Origin: Enterobacter sp. ENT03
GTDB lineage: Bacteria > Pseudomonadota > Gammaproteobacteria > Enterobacterales > Enterobacteriaceae
NCBI RefSeq assembly: GCF_019218745.1
Contig: NZ_JAHUXA010000006.1
Location: 124,001 to 188,000, forward strand
DNA: 64,000 nucleotides
Direction of reading: 5' to 3'
The notes beneath the pieces are model-generated. The model saw only the letters and a list, made by a program, of their open reading frames with translations. It did no database searches and was not told the origin of the DNA. The stretch's first letter is position 1; each line of letters begins with the position of its first letter. The position numbers were made by a program, and so were the translations under genes. Shown one piece after another: positions 9,534 through 19,113 of the stretch.

Positions 9534-10171
9534 TCACTCGTAAGCATGGCCCTGTGGCGGGAGCCGCACGCCATCCAGCCACGCGCTGTTATCGCGCATC
9601 ACCAGGCGGCCTTCAATCAACCAGCTCACCACCAGCGGATAGATCGCATGTTCCTGCGTCTGCACACGGGCGGTAACATCGTCTTCCGTATCACCCGCGA
9701 ACACCGGCACTTTTGCCTGCAAAATCACCGGCCCGCCGTCAAGTTCATCCGTCACGAAGTGCACCGAGGTGCCGTGCTCTGTATCGCCGTTTTCCAGCGC
9801 CTGACGATGAGTATGCAGCCCCGGATATTTCGGCAGCAGGGACGGGTGAATATTGAGCAAACGCCCGGCAAAGTGTTCCACGAAAGCGGGACTGAGAATG
9901 CGCATGTAACCGGCCAGCACCACCACATCCGGGGCGTAGGCGTCGATTTCCTGCATCAGTTCACGATCAAAAGCCTCGCGGCTGGCAAACAGATCGGCGG
10001 TCAGAACGTGCGCAGGAATACCCGCCTCGCGCGCGCGTTCAAGGCCGAACGCCTCGGCCTTATTACTGAAAACCGCACGGATCGTGGCGTTAATCTTTTT
10101 CTGCTTACAGGCATCAATAATGGCCTGCAAATTGCTGCCATTACCGGAAATAAGCACCACGATATTTTTCA

Positions 10172-10172
<1 letters not shown>
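9534..10172 (-). CDS. purN: Phosphoribosylglycinamide formyltransferase 1
   Basis: 212 residues, the K-12 length. It transfers a formyl group from 10-formyl-tetrahydrofolate to GAR, the third step of purine synthesis. The nucleotide-binding start VVLISGNGSNLQAIIDA is followed by the family signature around LAGYMRILSPAFV and the catalytic region LLNIHPSLLPKYPGLHTHRQALENGD (catalytic Asn/His) with HFVTDELDGGPVI (catalytic Asp). Its ATG overlaps the purM stop by one base (TAATG), so translation is coupled within the purMN operon. Confidence 0.97.
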
Positions 10173-11320
<1,148 letters not shown>

Positions 11321-11442
11321 TCAGGCTCATTTCCGCTATGATTGATCGGGATCAACACACTACCTGTAGCACAGTGGACAAAAAGCGGTATAATCCGGCG
11401 ATTTTTTTTGTGGCTGCTAACTGTCTGGGGAAGGAGAAGAGT

Positions 11443-12069
11443 ATGAAGATCGTGGAAGTGAAACACCCACTCGTCAAACATAAGCTGGGTCTGATGCGTG
11501 AGAATGACATCAGCACCAAACGCTTTCGTGAACTCGCCTCGGAAGTGGGAAGTCTGCTGACCTATGTCGCGACCGCCGACCTCGCTACAGAAAAAGTGAC
11601 CATCGAAGGCTGGAACGGCCCGGTGGAAATCGAACAGATCAAAGGTAAGAAAATCACCGTTGTGCCGATCCTGCGTGCGGGTCTGGGCATGATGGAAGGC
11701 GTACTGGAAAACGTGCCGAGCGCGCGTATCAGCGTTGTCGGTATTTACCGCGATGAACAGACGCTGGAGCCAGTCCCTTACTTCCAGAAACTGGTTTCTA
11801 ATATCGACGAGCGCATGGCGCTGGTGGTTGACCCGATGCTGGCAACCGGTGGTTCGATGATCGCCACCATCGACCTGCTGAAAAAAGCAGGCTGCTCCAG
11901 CATTAAAGTGCTGGTACTGGTCGCGGCACCTGAAGGTATTGCAGCGCTGGAGAAAGCGCATCCGGACGTAGAGCTGTACACCGCCTCCATCGATCAGGGC
12001 CTTAACGAGCATGGATACATTATTCCGGGGCTCGGCGATGCCGGCGATAAGATTTTCGGAACCAAATAA
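11443..12069 (+). CDS. upp: Uracil phosphoribosyltransferase
   Basis: 208 residues, as in K-12. It salvages uracil to UMP using PRPP. The start is the ATG at 11443, preceded by AAGGAGA. The PRPP-binding loop is [18 protein letters not shown], and the uracil-binding C-terminal region has [18 protein letters not shown]. An upstream in-frame ATG at 11293 would add 50 residues absent from the family. It is followed by an intrinsic terminator and then uraA, which supplies the substrate; in K-12 the two are co-transcribed. Confidence 0.97.
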   Translation: MKIVEVKHPLVKHKLGLMRENDISTKRFRELASEVGSLLTYVATADLATEKVTIEGWNGPVEIEQIKGKKITVVPILRAGLGMMEGVLENVPSARISVVGIYRDEQTLEPVPYFQKLVSNIDERMALVVDPMLATGGSMIATIDLLKKAGCSSIKVLVLVAAPEGIAALEKAHPDVELYTASIDQGLNEHGYIIPGLGDAGDKIFGTK

Positions 12070-12086
12070 GTGAATAAATAAAAAAT

Positions 12087-12114
12087 AGCCGACTTTGATA
12101 GTCGGCTTTTTTTT
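12087..12114 (+). terminator. Terminator after upp
   Basis: AGCCGAC-N7-GTCGGCT followed by a run of eight T. It is a strong intrinsic terminator between upp and uraA, probably partial (attenuating) if uraA shares the upp promoter. Confidence 0.85.
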
Positions 12115-12165
12115 GAATAAAAGAAGCCGTTCGTTAATAACACACACAACTCAGAGGAAAACACT

Positions 12166-13455
12166 ATGACGCGCCGTGCTATCGGGGTGAGTGAAAGACC
12201 GCCGCTTTTACAGACGATCCCGCTTAGTTTGCAGCATCTGTTCGCCATGTTTGGCGCAACCGTGCTGGTGCCAATCCTGTTTCACATCAACCCGGCCACT
12301 GTGCTGCTGTTCAATGGTATCGGGACGTTGCTCTATCTCTTTATTTGTAAGGGGAAAATTCCTGCGTATCTGGGTTCCAGCTTTGCGTTTATTTCCCCTG
12401 TGCTGCTGCTGCTGCCGTTGGGGTATGAAGTAGCGCTGGGTGGCTTCATTATGTGTGGCGTGCTGTTTTGTATCGTCTCTTTGATCGTGAAAAAAGCCGG
12501 GACCGGCTGGCTGGACGTGATGTTCCCGCCTGCGGCGATGGGCGCAATCGTTGCCGTCATTGGTCTGGAGCTGGCCGGCGTAGCGGCAAATATGGCGGGC
12601 CTGCTGCCGCCAGAAGGCCAGGCGGCGGACACCAAAACGGTGGTTATCGCGCTGGTGACGTTGGGCGTGACGGTCTTCGGCTCGGTGCTGTTCCGCGGCT
12701 TTATGGCGATCATCCCGATTCTGATCGGCGTACTGGCAGGTTATGCGCTCTCGTTTGCGATGGGCGTTGTCGATACTACGCCTATCGCCAATGCGCACTG
12801 GTTTGCGCTGCCGACCTTCTACACGCCGCGTTTTGAGTGGTTTGCCATCTTCACTATTCTGCCGGCCGCGCTGGTGGTGATTGCCGAGCACGTCGGCCAT
12901 CTGGTGGTGACAGCGAATATCGTTAAACGCGATCTGATCCGCGATCCGGGCCTGCACCGTTCGATGTTTGCCAACGGTTTCTCGACCATTATCTCCGGTT
13001 TCTTTGGCTCGACGCCGAACACCACCTACGGCGAAAACATCGGTGTGATGGCGATCACCCGCGTTTACAGTACCTGGGTGATTGGTGGGGCGGCGATCAT
13101 TGCGATTTTGCTCTCCTGCGTGGGTAAACTGGCGGCGGCGATCCAGATCATTCCGGTGCCGGTGATGGGCGGTGTTTCACTGCTGCTTTATGGGGTGATC
13201 GGTGCCTCCGGTATCCGCGTGCTGATTGAATCGAAAGTGGATTACAGCAAAGCGCAAAACCTGATCCTGACCTCGGTGATCCTGATTATCGGCGTCAGCG
13301 GCGCGAAAGTGCACATCGGTGCAGCGGAGCTGAAAGGTATGGCGCTGGCGACCATCGTCGGCGTGGGCCTGGCGCTGATCTTTAAACTTATCAACGTGCT
13401 GCGCCCGGAAGAAGTGGTGCTGGACGCGCCAGAAACTGATGCAGATGTGAAGTAA
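12166..13455 (+). CDS. uraA: Uracil:proton symporter UraA
   Basis: 429 residues, the K-12 length. An inner-membrane carrier of the nucleobase/ascorbate (NAT/NCS2) family with 14 transmembrane segments that imports uracil with H+. Family motifs include the loop with [15 protein letters not shown] (the Glu/His region that binds uracil) and [31 protein letters not shown] good ribosome site (AGAGGAAA) precedes the ATG. It lies downstream of upp, its metabolic partner, and a hairpin follows at 13467-13489. Confidence 0.97.
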   Translation: MTRRAIGVSERPPLLQTIPLSLQHLFAMFGATVLVPILFHINPATVLLFNGIGTLLYLFICKGKIPAYLGSSFAFISPVLLLLPLGYEVALGGFIMCGVLFCIVSLIVKKAGTGWLDVMFPPAAMGAIVAVIGLELAGVAANMAGLLPPEGQAADTKTVVIALVTLGVTVFGSVLFRGFMAIIPILIGVLAGYALSFAMGVVDTTPIANAHWFALPTFYTPRFEWFAIFTILPAALVVIAEHVGHLVVTANIVKRDLIRDPGLHRSMFANGFSTIISGFFGSTPNTTYGENIGVMAITRVYSTWVIGGAAIIAILLSCVGKLAAAIQIIPVPVMGGVSLLLYGVIGASGIRVLIESKVDYSKAQNLILTSVILIIGVSGAKVHIGAAELKGMALATIVGVGLALIFKLINVLRPEEVVLDAPETDADVK

Positions 13456-13466
13456 GCGGCGTTATT

Positions 13467-13489
13467 GAACCGGGCGCGATGCCCGGTTC
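13467..13489. terminator. Hairpin after uraA
   Basis: A perfect 9-bp inverted repeat, GAACCGGGC-N5-GCCCGGTTC, 12 bp past the uraA stop and 62 bp before hda. It lacks a T-run, so it may stabilise the mRNA end rather than terminate. Confidence 0.45.
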
Positions 13490-13550
13490 AAACGCAGCGC
13501 AATTTTGTGATAGACTCACTGCGTTTTCTGTAAGCCCTGTTGAGGTCCCT

Positions 13551-14252
13551 CTGAACACACCGGCGCAGCTTTCCCTGCCATTGTATTTACCTGACGACGA
13601 AACCTTTGCCAGTTTCTGGCCGGGTGATAACCCTTCTTTACTGGCCGCCGTGCAAAACGTTTTGCGCCAGGATCACAGTGGATACATCTATTTCTGGTCA
13701 CGCGAAGGCGCGGGACGCAGCCATTTGCTGCATGCCGCCTGCGCGGAACTTTCTGCCCGTGGCGATGCGGTGGGCTATGTGCCGCTGGATAAGCGCACCT
13801 GGTTTGTGCCGGAAGTGCTGGACGGCATGGAGCAGCTCTCGCTGGTATGTATCGATAATATCGAATGCATCGCCGGGGACGAGGAGTGGGAGATGGCGAT
13901 CTTTAATCTCTATAACCGTATCCTCGAATCGGGCAAAACACGGCTGTTGATCACCGGCGACAGACCGCCGCGCCAGCTGAATCTGGGATTAGCCGATCTC
14001 GCCTCGCGCCTCGACTGGGGGCAGATCTACAAGCTGCAGCCGCTGTCAGATGAAGACAAAGTGCAGGCACTGCAACTGCGCGCGCGGCTGCGGGGTTTCG
14101 AGTTGCCGGAAGACGTCGGACGTTTCCTGTTAAAACGGCTGGATCGCGAAATGCGCACGTTGTTTATGACGCTCGATCAGCTTGATCATGCCTCCATTAC
14201 CGCCCAGCGTAAGCTGACGATCCCCTTCGTAAAAGAAATCCTCAAGCTGTGA
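13551..14252 (+). CDS. hda: DnaA regulatory inactivator Hda (CTG start)
   Basis: 233 residues from a CTG codon at 13551 ([15 protein letters not shown]), matching K-12 Hda exactly in length. K-12 Hda is known to use a CUG start, and GAGG at 13542-13545 is well placed here. A frame from ATG at 13479 would add a 24-residue leader not seen in the family. Hda is an AAA+ protein that binds the DNA-loaded beta clamp through its N-terminal QLSLPL motif and stimulates ATP hydrolysis by DnaA (RIDA), preventing re-initiation. The P-loop-like region is [14 protein letters not shown], Walker B is LVCIDNIE, and sensor/arginine-finger regions are [12 protein letters not shown] and ASRLDWG. Confidence 0.95.
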   Translation: MNTPAQLSLPLYLPDDETFASFWPGDNPSLLAAVQNVLRQDHSGYIYFWSREGAGRSHLLHAACAELSARGDAVGYVPLDKRTWFVPEVLDGMEQLSLVCIDNIECIAGDEEWEMAIFNLYNRILESGKTRLLITGDRPPRQLNLGLADLASRLDWGQIYKLQPLSDEDKVQALQLRARLRGFELPEDVGRFLLKRLDREMRTLFMTLDQLDHASITAQRKLTIPFVKEILKL

Positions 14253-14255
14253 TGT

Positions 14256-14407
14256 TGCCGGGTGGCGGCTGCGCCTTACCCGGCCTACGTTTTATGGCGT
14301 AACATGTAGGCCCGGTAAGGCGAAGCCGCCACCGGGCAATACGTGATGTCAAATCTGTCAGCAGTTCTGTAGGCCCGGTAAGGCGAAGCCGCCACCGGGC
14401 AATACGT
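14256..14407. repeat. Three REP units (BIME) after hda, including an identical 39-bp pair
   Basis: Three palindromic REP units with the cores GCCGGGTGGCGGCTGCGCC and GGCCCGGTAAGGCGAAGCC. Units two and three lie in identical 39-bp copies at 14306-14344 and 14369-14407, 24 bp apart, and are inverted relative to the first. The last copy touches the stop codon of the convergent aminopeptidase gene. REP units commonly stabilise mRNA ends and bind gyrase or IHF. Confidence 0.9.
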
Positions 14408-15831
14408 CACGCCAGATCCGCCAGCAGATGCTCAACCAGCAGCGGGATCGGCCTGCCGGACGCCACGCTTCTGCCGTTTTCCCGCCACAGCGCCGTGCCG
14501 CTAATATCCAGATGCGCCCACGGGATCTCCGGCGGACAGAAATGGTGCAGCAGCCAGGCGGCGGATGCGCTGATGGCGGCATTGTTCGTCGGCGTATTAC
14601 ACAAATCCGCTATCGCGCTGTCGGTCTGCTTTTTCAGTCGCGCGTCCAGCGGCAGCGACCAGACCTCATCGCCGCAGCCCTTCCCGGCATCGGTCAGCGC
14701 CTCACGCAGCGCGTCGTTCTGCGTCATTAGCCCGCTCAGCTCATAGCCCAGTGCTTTCACCACCGCGCCGGTTAACGTCGCCATGTCGATAATATACCGC
14801 GCCTGCGGTTGACGTTGAGCCGCCCACGCAATGGCATCCGCCAGTACCAGCCGCCCTTCGGCATCGGTATTGTTGATCTCGACCGTCAGGCCATTGCAGG
14901 CGCGCGCCACGCTGCCCGGCTGCATCGCATCAGGACCAATCGCATTTTCCGCCAGCGCCAGCACGCCCATAATACGCACCGGCAACGCCAGTTCCGCCAC
15001 TGCCAGCAGCAAGCCCAGCACATTCGCCGCGCCGCACATGTCATATTTCATGGTGTACATGCCCGCGCCGTCTTTCAGCCACAGGCCGCCGGTATCAAAC
15101 GTAATACCTTTACCGACATAGCAGCGCACCGGCGTCTGCGCCGCGCCGTCATAATGGATGGCGAGCAGACGTGGTGGACAGCTCGCGCCTTTGCCCACGG
15201 CCTGCAACAGGCCCAGCCCCTGTGCCGCGATCTGCGTTTCATCCAGCACTTCACAGCGCAGAGCCGGGAAGGGGGCGCACAGTCGCTGCGCCTCATCCAC
15301 CACAAACTGCGGCGTGCAGCGATCGGCAGGCAGATCCGCCAGCCGCCGCGCGGCGATCATCCCCGCCGCAATCGCCTGTTGCTGACGGAGCAGCGCGTCC
15401 AGTTTTGCCTGCTGTTCCGGCAGGCAAAGTGCCTCGATATGCGTAATACGCACCGCCGCCGCATCACTTTTTCTCAGGCCCAGATCGTCGAGCCGGTGCG
15501 CCTGATTAAACAAAAATCGCAGCAGCTGTAGCTGCGTGGTGTGGTGAATGTCCGTCATATCGACGATCAGCCGCGAACTGACAGGCATCGCCAGCAGCGG
15601 GCGCAAAGCATTCACCAGGCTTTCCGTCAGGCTCTCCTGCCACAGGGCGTCCGGCAGCAGCGTCACGCGAGCGAAGGGCGCGCAGCCAAAGCGGGTGTCG
15701 GCGATCTCCGGTTTGCCGCGCATTTCATTCATCAGCACGTTATCCGGCAACAGCGGGCACGCGGCGCGGGCAATCAGCTGCCCGCCCGGCTGTGCCTGCG
15801 AAAGTGAGGTAATACAGTGCCAGGCGATCAT
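14407..15831 (-). CDS. M17-family (leucyl) aminopeptidase
   Basis: 474 residues from the second of two tandem ATGs, at 15831. AGGAGG precedes it by 4 bp, against 1 bp for the first ATG at 15834, and the TGATG overlap couples it to the glycosylasparaginase gene. The C-terminal catalytic domain carries the M17 metal-binding set: GKGITFDTGGLWLK, the Asp in MKYDMCGAANVLG, and the signature NNTDAEGRLVLADA. The catalytic Lys and Arg of the family appear retained. The N-terminal ~160 residues match M17 loosely. It is neither PepA nor PepB by neighbourhood and differs from both in length (503 and 427). It removes N-terminal residues from peptides in the cytoplasm and is last in the EIIC-glycosylasparaginase-peptidase operon. 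Confidence 0.85.
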   Translation of the reverse strand: MIAWHCITSLSQAQPGGQLIARAACPLLPDNVLMNEMRGKPEIADTRFGCAPFARVTLLPDALWQESLTESLVNALRPLLAMPVSSRLIVDMTDIHHTTQLQLLRFLFNQAHRLDDLGLRKSDAAAVRITHIEALCLPEQQAKLDALLRQQQAIAAGMIAARRLADLPADRCTPQFVVDEAQRLCAPFPALRCEVLDETQIAAQGLGLLQAVGKGASCPPRLLAIHYDGAAQTPVRCYVGKGITFDTGGLWLKDGAGMYTMKYDMCGAANVLGLLLAVAELALPVRIMGVLALAENAIGPDAMQPGSVARACNGLTVEINNTDAEGRLVLADAIAWAAQRQPQARYIIDMATLTGAVVKALGYELSGLMTQNDALREALTDAGKGCGDEVWSLPLDARLKKQTDSAIADLCNTPTNNAAISASAAWLLHHFCPPEIPWAHLDISGTALWRENGRSVASGRPIPLLVEHLLADLA

Positions 15832-16787
15832 CATTCCTCCTCAATGGGCGCGCGAATACGGGCGGTATAAGCCTGCATCCATGTTTCATCCACCGGCTGG
15901 TAATGGGTTTTCTCATGCAGGCGTTCGGCACGGAATACCGTTAGCGGCTGGCGGGCGGTGGCGACCACAAACGAGAAGGTTTTGATATTGGTCGCCGCGC
16001 CAAACTCGCCTTTGTTATTCATACATACCACCGACAGATCCCCGGCGCGACCAAAGCGCGACATCAGCTTGTCTTCCAGTTCATACACCACCGAGTCCGC
16101 CGCCTGCTGCGGCGTCATGCCCTGCGCCATACGCCGCACGATCTCATAGCTGGTGCAGCCTTTCATCAGATCTTCCCCGACGCCGGTGGCCGTCGCCGCG
16201 CCGCTTTCGCTGTCGCAGTAGAAGCCGGAGCCGATGATCGGTGAGTCTCCCAGCCGGCCCCGTTTTTTCATAAACAGACCACTGGTGGAGGTGGCGACGC
16301 TCATTGACCCCTGTTTATCCAGGCCGATAATGCCCACCGTATCGTGACCATCATAAGGACTCAGCCCCTTGTCGAGCGTTTCACGGCAGCGCTTGCGGTA
16401 ATGCTGCATGGCCCGATCGGTGAGCATGGTTTTTTCGGCAAAGCCCTGGCTCAACGCCCATTCGCGCGCGCCCTGGCCGACCAGCAGACTGTTGTAGCGC
16501 TGGCGGCTAAGGGCATGGGCCACCCGTACCGGGTTGGCGATATCCACCAGATTACCCACCGCGCCGAACGCCAGCGTATCGCCGTCCATATAGGCGGCGT
16601 CCAGTTCCACCTCGCCATTTTCCGTGGGCAGCCCGCCGTAGCCGACGGATTTATAAAGCGGAAAGTCTTCTACGGCTGCCACTGCCTCCACGACTGCGGA
16701 GGCCACCGGCTGGCCCGCCGCCAGCGCCGATGCGGATCCGGTGACGCCTTCCAGTGCCATTCGCCAGGTGGCGATCATTCCCCACAT
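15831..16787 (-). CDS. N4-(beta-N-acetylglucosaminyl)-L-asparaginase family Ntn-hydrolase
   Basis: 318 residues. It closely resembles human and bacterial aspartylglucosaminidase. N-terminal: TWRMALEG, SVGYGGLPTENGEVELDAAYMDG and GAVGNL. Then comes the autocleavage site GHDT-VG, making Thr150 the nucleophile of the mature beta subunit. After it: TSGLFMKKRGRLGDSPIIGSG and AAATATGVGEDLMK-type substrate-binding residues. It should split GlcNAc-Asn (or related aspartyl amides) into aspartate and the sugar amine. There is no signal peptide, unlike many secreted homologues, so it acts in the cytoplasm on imported substrate. It starts 3 bp after the EIIC stop and overlaps the aminopeptidase start. 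An isoaspartyl peptidase or plain asparaginase role is less likely but possible. Confidence 0.85.
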   Translation of the reverse strand: MWGMIATWRMALEGVTGSASALAAGQPVASAVVEAVAAVEDFPLYKSVGYGGLPTENGEVELDAAYMDGDTLAFGAVGNLVDIANPVRVAHALSRQRYNSLLVGQGAREWALSQGFAEKTMLTDRAMQHYRKRCRETLDKGLSPYDGHDTVGIIGLDKQGSMSVATSTSGLFMKKRGRLGDSPIIGSGFYCDSESGAATATGVGEDLMKGCTSYEIVRRMAQGMTPQQAADSVVYELEDKLMSRFGRAGDLSVVCMNNKGEFGAATNIKTFSFVVATARQPLTVFRAERLHEKTHYQPVDETWMQAYTARIRAPIEEE

Positions 16788-16790
16788 GCT

Positions 16791-18110
16791 TTACTCCTGT
16801 TTTGCCAGCCTTGGATCGGGTTGCACAGGCGCGGTCAGTTCTGCCGCGCGGTACTGTTTATCGAGAATGCGCATAAAGGGCAGGTACAACATTGCGCCGA
16901 TCAGCAGGTTAAGCAGCTGCATCACACTGCCGCTGAGGTGTCCGGTGACGATAAAACCGCTGATCACCGGTGGTAGTGTCCAGGGAATAAACACGCCGGT
17001 CGTCACTGCCACCGCGCCGATTTTCATCGCCACGTACTGCACGCTCACCAATACCAGCGGCACCAGATTAAAGGGGATGAGCATAATCGGGTTCATGATC
17101 ACCGGCAGACCAAACAGGATCGGCTCGTTGATGTTGAACACCGACGCGCCGGCCCCCAGCCGCGCGACCTCGCGCATGTTTTTGCTGCGGGCGAAAATCA
17201 GCATCGCGATCACCAGCGACAGCGTGGCCCCGGCACCCCCCATCCAGATCATGTCAAAAAACTGTTCGGTGATAATGTGCGGCGGCGTAGCGCCCGCCTG
17301 AATCGCCGCAATGTTGTCGGTCTGGTTTTCCATCCACAGCGGACGAATGATGCCGTTGACCATCGAACCGGAGTTAATACCCACCGACCACAAAATGGTG
17401 ATGCTGAATACCGTCATCAGCGCGCCAAAATAAGAGGTGCCGTAATGGCGCACCGGCGTGGCCACCACCTCATAAATGAACTGGTGGATGGTGTGGTAAT
17501 GGCTGTTTTCAAACAGAATGCGGATGCCGAGCACGAGGATCATCACCACCAGCGCCGGGATCAGCGCGGCGAAGGATTCCTGCACCGCAGGCGGCACGCC
17601 TTCCGGCATTTTGATCACCAGATTTTTGCGCTTCAGCCAGCAGAACAGCTCCGTCCAGAGCAGCGAACCGATCATCGCCACAAACAGCCCCTTACTACCC
17701 AGCCACTCCACCGGGATCACCGTAATGCCGCCATTTTCCGCCACTTTGATAAAGGGCGTGAGGATCAGGAAGCTGACCAGCGCGAGAATACCGCTGGAAA
17801 TCCGATCTTCACCGTAGTGTTCGGCCAGGCGATAGGCCACGAGGAAACTGATAAACAGCGACATGGTGGAGAACACCGCGTTAAAGGGGATCTCGACGAT
17901 CGCGCTCCAGCTTTCACCAAAGGCGTGAGACATAAACTGCTGATAGGCCTGATTGGGAAAGGACGAGATCACCAGCAGAATAGAGCCGACGATAATAAAC
18001 GGCATAAAAGAAACGTAAGCACCGCGGATAGCGCCCAGATGCCGTTGCTGCGCCGTTTTTGCCGCCAGCGGCATCAGTTTTGCTTCAAGAAATCCCAGAA
18101 CAGTGTTCAT
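16791..18110 (-). CDS. PTS EIIC, lactose/cellobiose/chitobiose type
   Basis: 439 residues with about ten hydrophobic segments. Family features of ChbC/CelB-type EIIC: the N-terminal LAAKTAQQRHLGAIRGAYVSFMPFIIVGS, the central MVNGIIRPLWMENQ, and the sugar-binding loop GASVFNINEPILFGLPVIMNP with the conserved NEP. There is no fused EIIA or EIIB domain and no such gene in the cluster, so it must use cytoplasmic components encoded elsewhere. GGAG precedes the ATG. It heads a three-gene operon with glycosylasparaginase and aminopeptidase and is divergent from the transposase-derived regulator. The substrate is unknown; the neighbours suggest a GlcNAc-containing glycoconjugate (inference). Confidence 0.88.
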   Translation of the reverse strand: MNTVLGFLEAKLMPLAAKTAQQRHLGAIRGAYVSFMPFIIVGSILLVISSFPNQAYQQFMSHAFGESWSAIVEIPFNAVFSTMSLFISFLVAYRLAEHYGEDRISSGILALVSFLILTPFIKVAENGGITVIPVEWLGSKGLFVAMIGSLLWTELFCWLKRKNLVIKMPEGVPPAVQESFAALIPALVVMILVLGIRILFENSHYHTIHQFIYEVVATPVRHYGTSYFGALMTVFSITILWSVGINSGSMVNGIIRPLWMENQTDNIAAIQAGATPPHIITEQFFDMIWMGGAGATLSLVIAMLIFARSKNMREVARLGAGASVFNINEPILFGLPVIMNPIMLIPFNLVPLVLVSVQYVAMKIGAVAVTTGVFIPWTLPPVISGFIVTGHLSGSVMQLLNLLIGAMLYLPFMRILDKQYRAAELTAPVQPDPRLAKQE

Positions 18111-18223
18111 TGTGAACTCCGTAGAAGATCGGACGACGTGGTTCAGGTAAGGTCCGGGGATTATCAGTGAAGCGCGGCAACGGAAAGGTGAAATGGGTCA
18201 CAATGTGCCGCCGCGTTGCTATA

Positions 18224-18237
18224 AATCTCATAAGATT
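18224..18237. promoter_or_regulatory. Inverted repeat in EIIC/regulator divergent promoter region
   Basis: AATCTCATAAGATT (arms AATCT/AGATT) lies in the 157-bp divergent region, flanked by AT-rich ATAAAT and TTATAAG. It is the only obvious dyad there and could be the regulator's operator. This is weak evidence based on sequence shape alone. Confidence 0.25.
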
Positions 18238-18267
18238 GGTTATAAGTATTCGATCCGAGGGACGGTC

Positions 18268-19113
18268 ATGGAAATCAAACTGCATGCCAATGCCACGACA
18301 ACGCCGCGCATTCGGCGTTACCTGCAACAATCAGATAAAAGCGACCGTGAACTGGCAAGCGAGCTGGGTATTTCGGTAACCACGGTCAGGCGCTGGCGCA
18401 ATCGGGAACAGGTCGCCGACCGTCACACTACGCCAAAAGTCATACACAAAGTGATGAGACAAGAGCAGATTGCGCTGGTCAATGCGCTGCGGGATGTCAC
18501 CGCTGCGCCGCTGGATGAGCTGTTGCAGCTGGTCAACGAGGGGCTGGGCATTCGTGTTTCCCGCGCCACGTTAAACCGCTATCTGAAACCGGCCGGGACC
18601 ACACGTCAGGGCGCGCCGCTGGCGGGTAAGAAAGCGTTGAAAGCGGGGCTGCTACCGCATCGGCTGACGCTGCACCATCTGCCGCTGGCGTTATCGATGG
18701 ACGATAACGGCGAGCATCATCTGCTGTGGGCGAGGGAGCCGGTGAGCGGCTGGTGCTTTGCCCGGCTGTATGCGGGCATCTCGCCGCCGCTGGTCATAAA
18801 CTGGCTGGAGCAGGCACGGGCAGCCTGTCCTGCTGCTATACAATCTGTTGAGACTTTTATCTCAGCGGCGGCAATGGCGGGGCTGGCAGTACATCTGGCG
18901 GAGCGCGGGATGACAGCGCAAATTCACGATGTCAGACCCGTCACCGTAGCGGTGACGGTGCCGCTGGTGGCGATCATTCCGCAGCTACAAACCGCGTCTG
19001 CTACGGAACTGCTGGCGCGGCTATGCGAGCGTTATAACGAGGACAAGACGCAGAAAAAACTGGGCGATACCACGCCGCAGGCCTTTCTGGAGGCGCTGCG
19101 GCGGGAAGGGTGA
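18268..19113 (+). CDS. Transposase-derived (IS481-like) HTH regulator without DDE residues
   Basis: 281 residues from ATG 18268, preceded by GAGGGA at a 5-bp spacing. The N-terminal ~120 residues follow the IS481 transposase pattern: LHANATTTPRIRRYLQQSD, the helix-turn-helix ELASELGISVTTVRRWRNR, DRHTTPKVIHKVM, LDELLQLVNEGLGIRVSRATLNRYL. The rest keeps the outline of the integrase core: GWCFARLYAG, a helix ending EQARAACPAAIQSV, and a C-terminal LCERYNEDKTQKKLGDTTPQAFLEAL. The first Asp (DVKYLP-like site), second Asp (TDNG-like site, here VETF) and catalytic Glu are absent. No terminal inverted repeats are visible. It is therefore probably a domesticated transposase serving as regulator of the divergent PTS operon (inference). 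Its stop directly abuts that of convergent bepA. Confidence 0.7.
   Translation: MEIKLHANATTTPRIRRYLQQSDKSDRELASELGISVTTVRRWRNREQVADRHTTPKVIHKVMRQEQIALVNALRDVTAAPLDELLQLVNEGLGIRVSRATLNRYLKPAGTTRQGAPLAGKKALKAGLLPHRLTLHHLPLALSMDDNGEHHLLWAREPVSGWCFARLYAGISPPLVINWLEQARAACPAAIQSVETFISAAAMAGLAVHLAERGMTAQIHDVRPVTVAVTVPLVAIIPQLQTASATELLARLCERYNEDKTQKKLGDTTPQAFLEALRREG

Noticed and set aside
18268-19113. Active insertion sequence
   Set aside because: Catalytic DDE positions are missing, there are no terminal inverted repeats or target duplications, and the gene fits neatly between neighbours.
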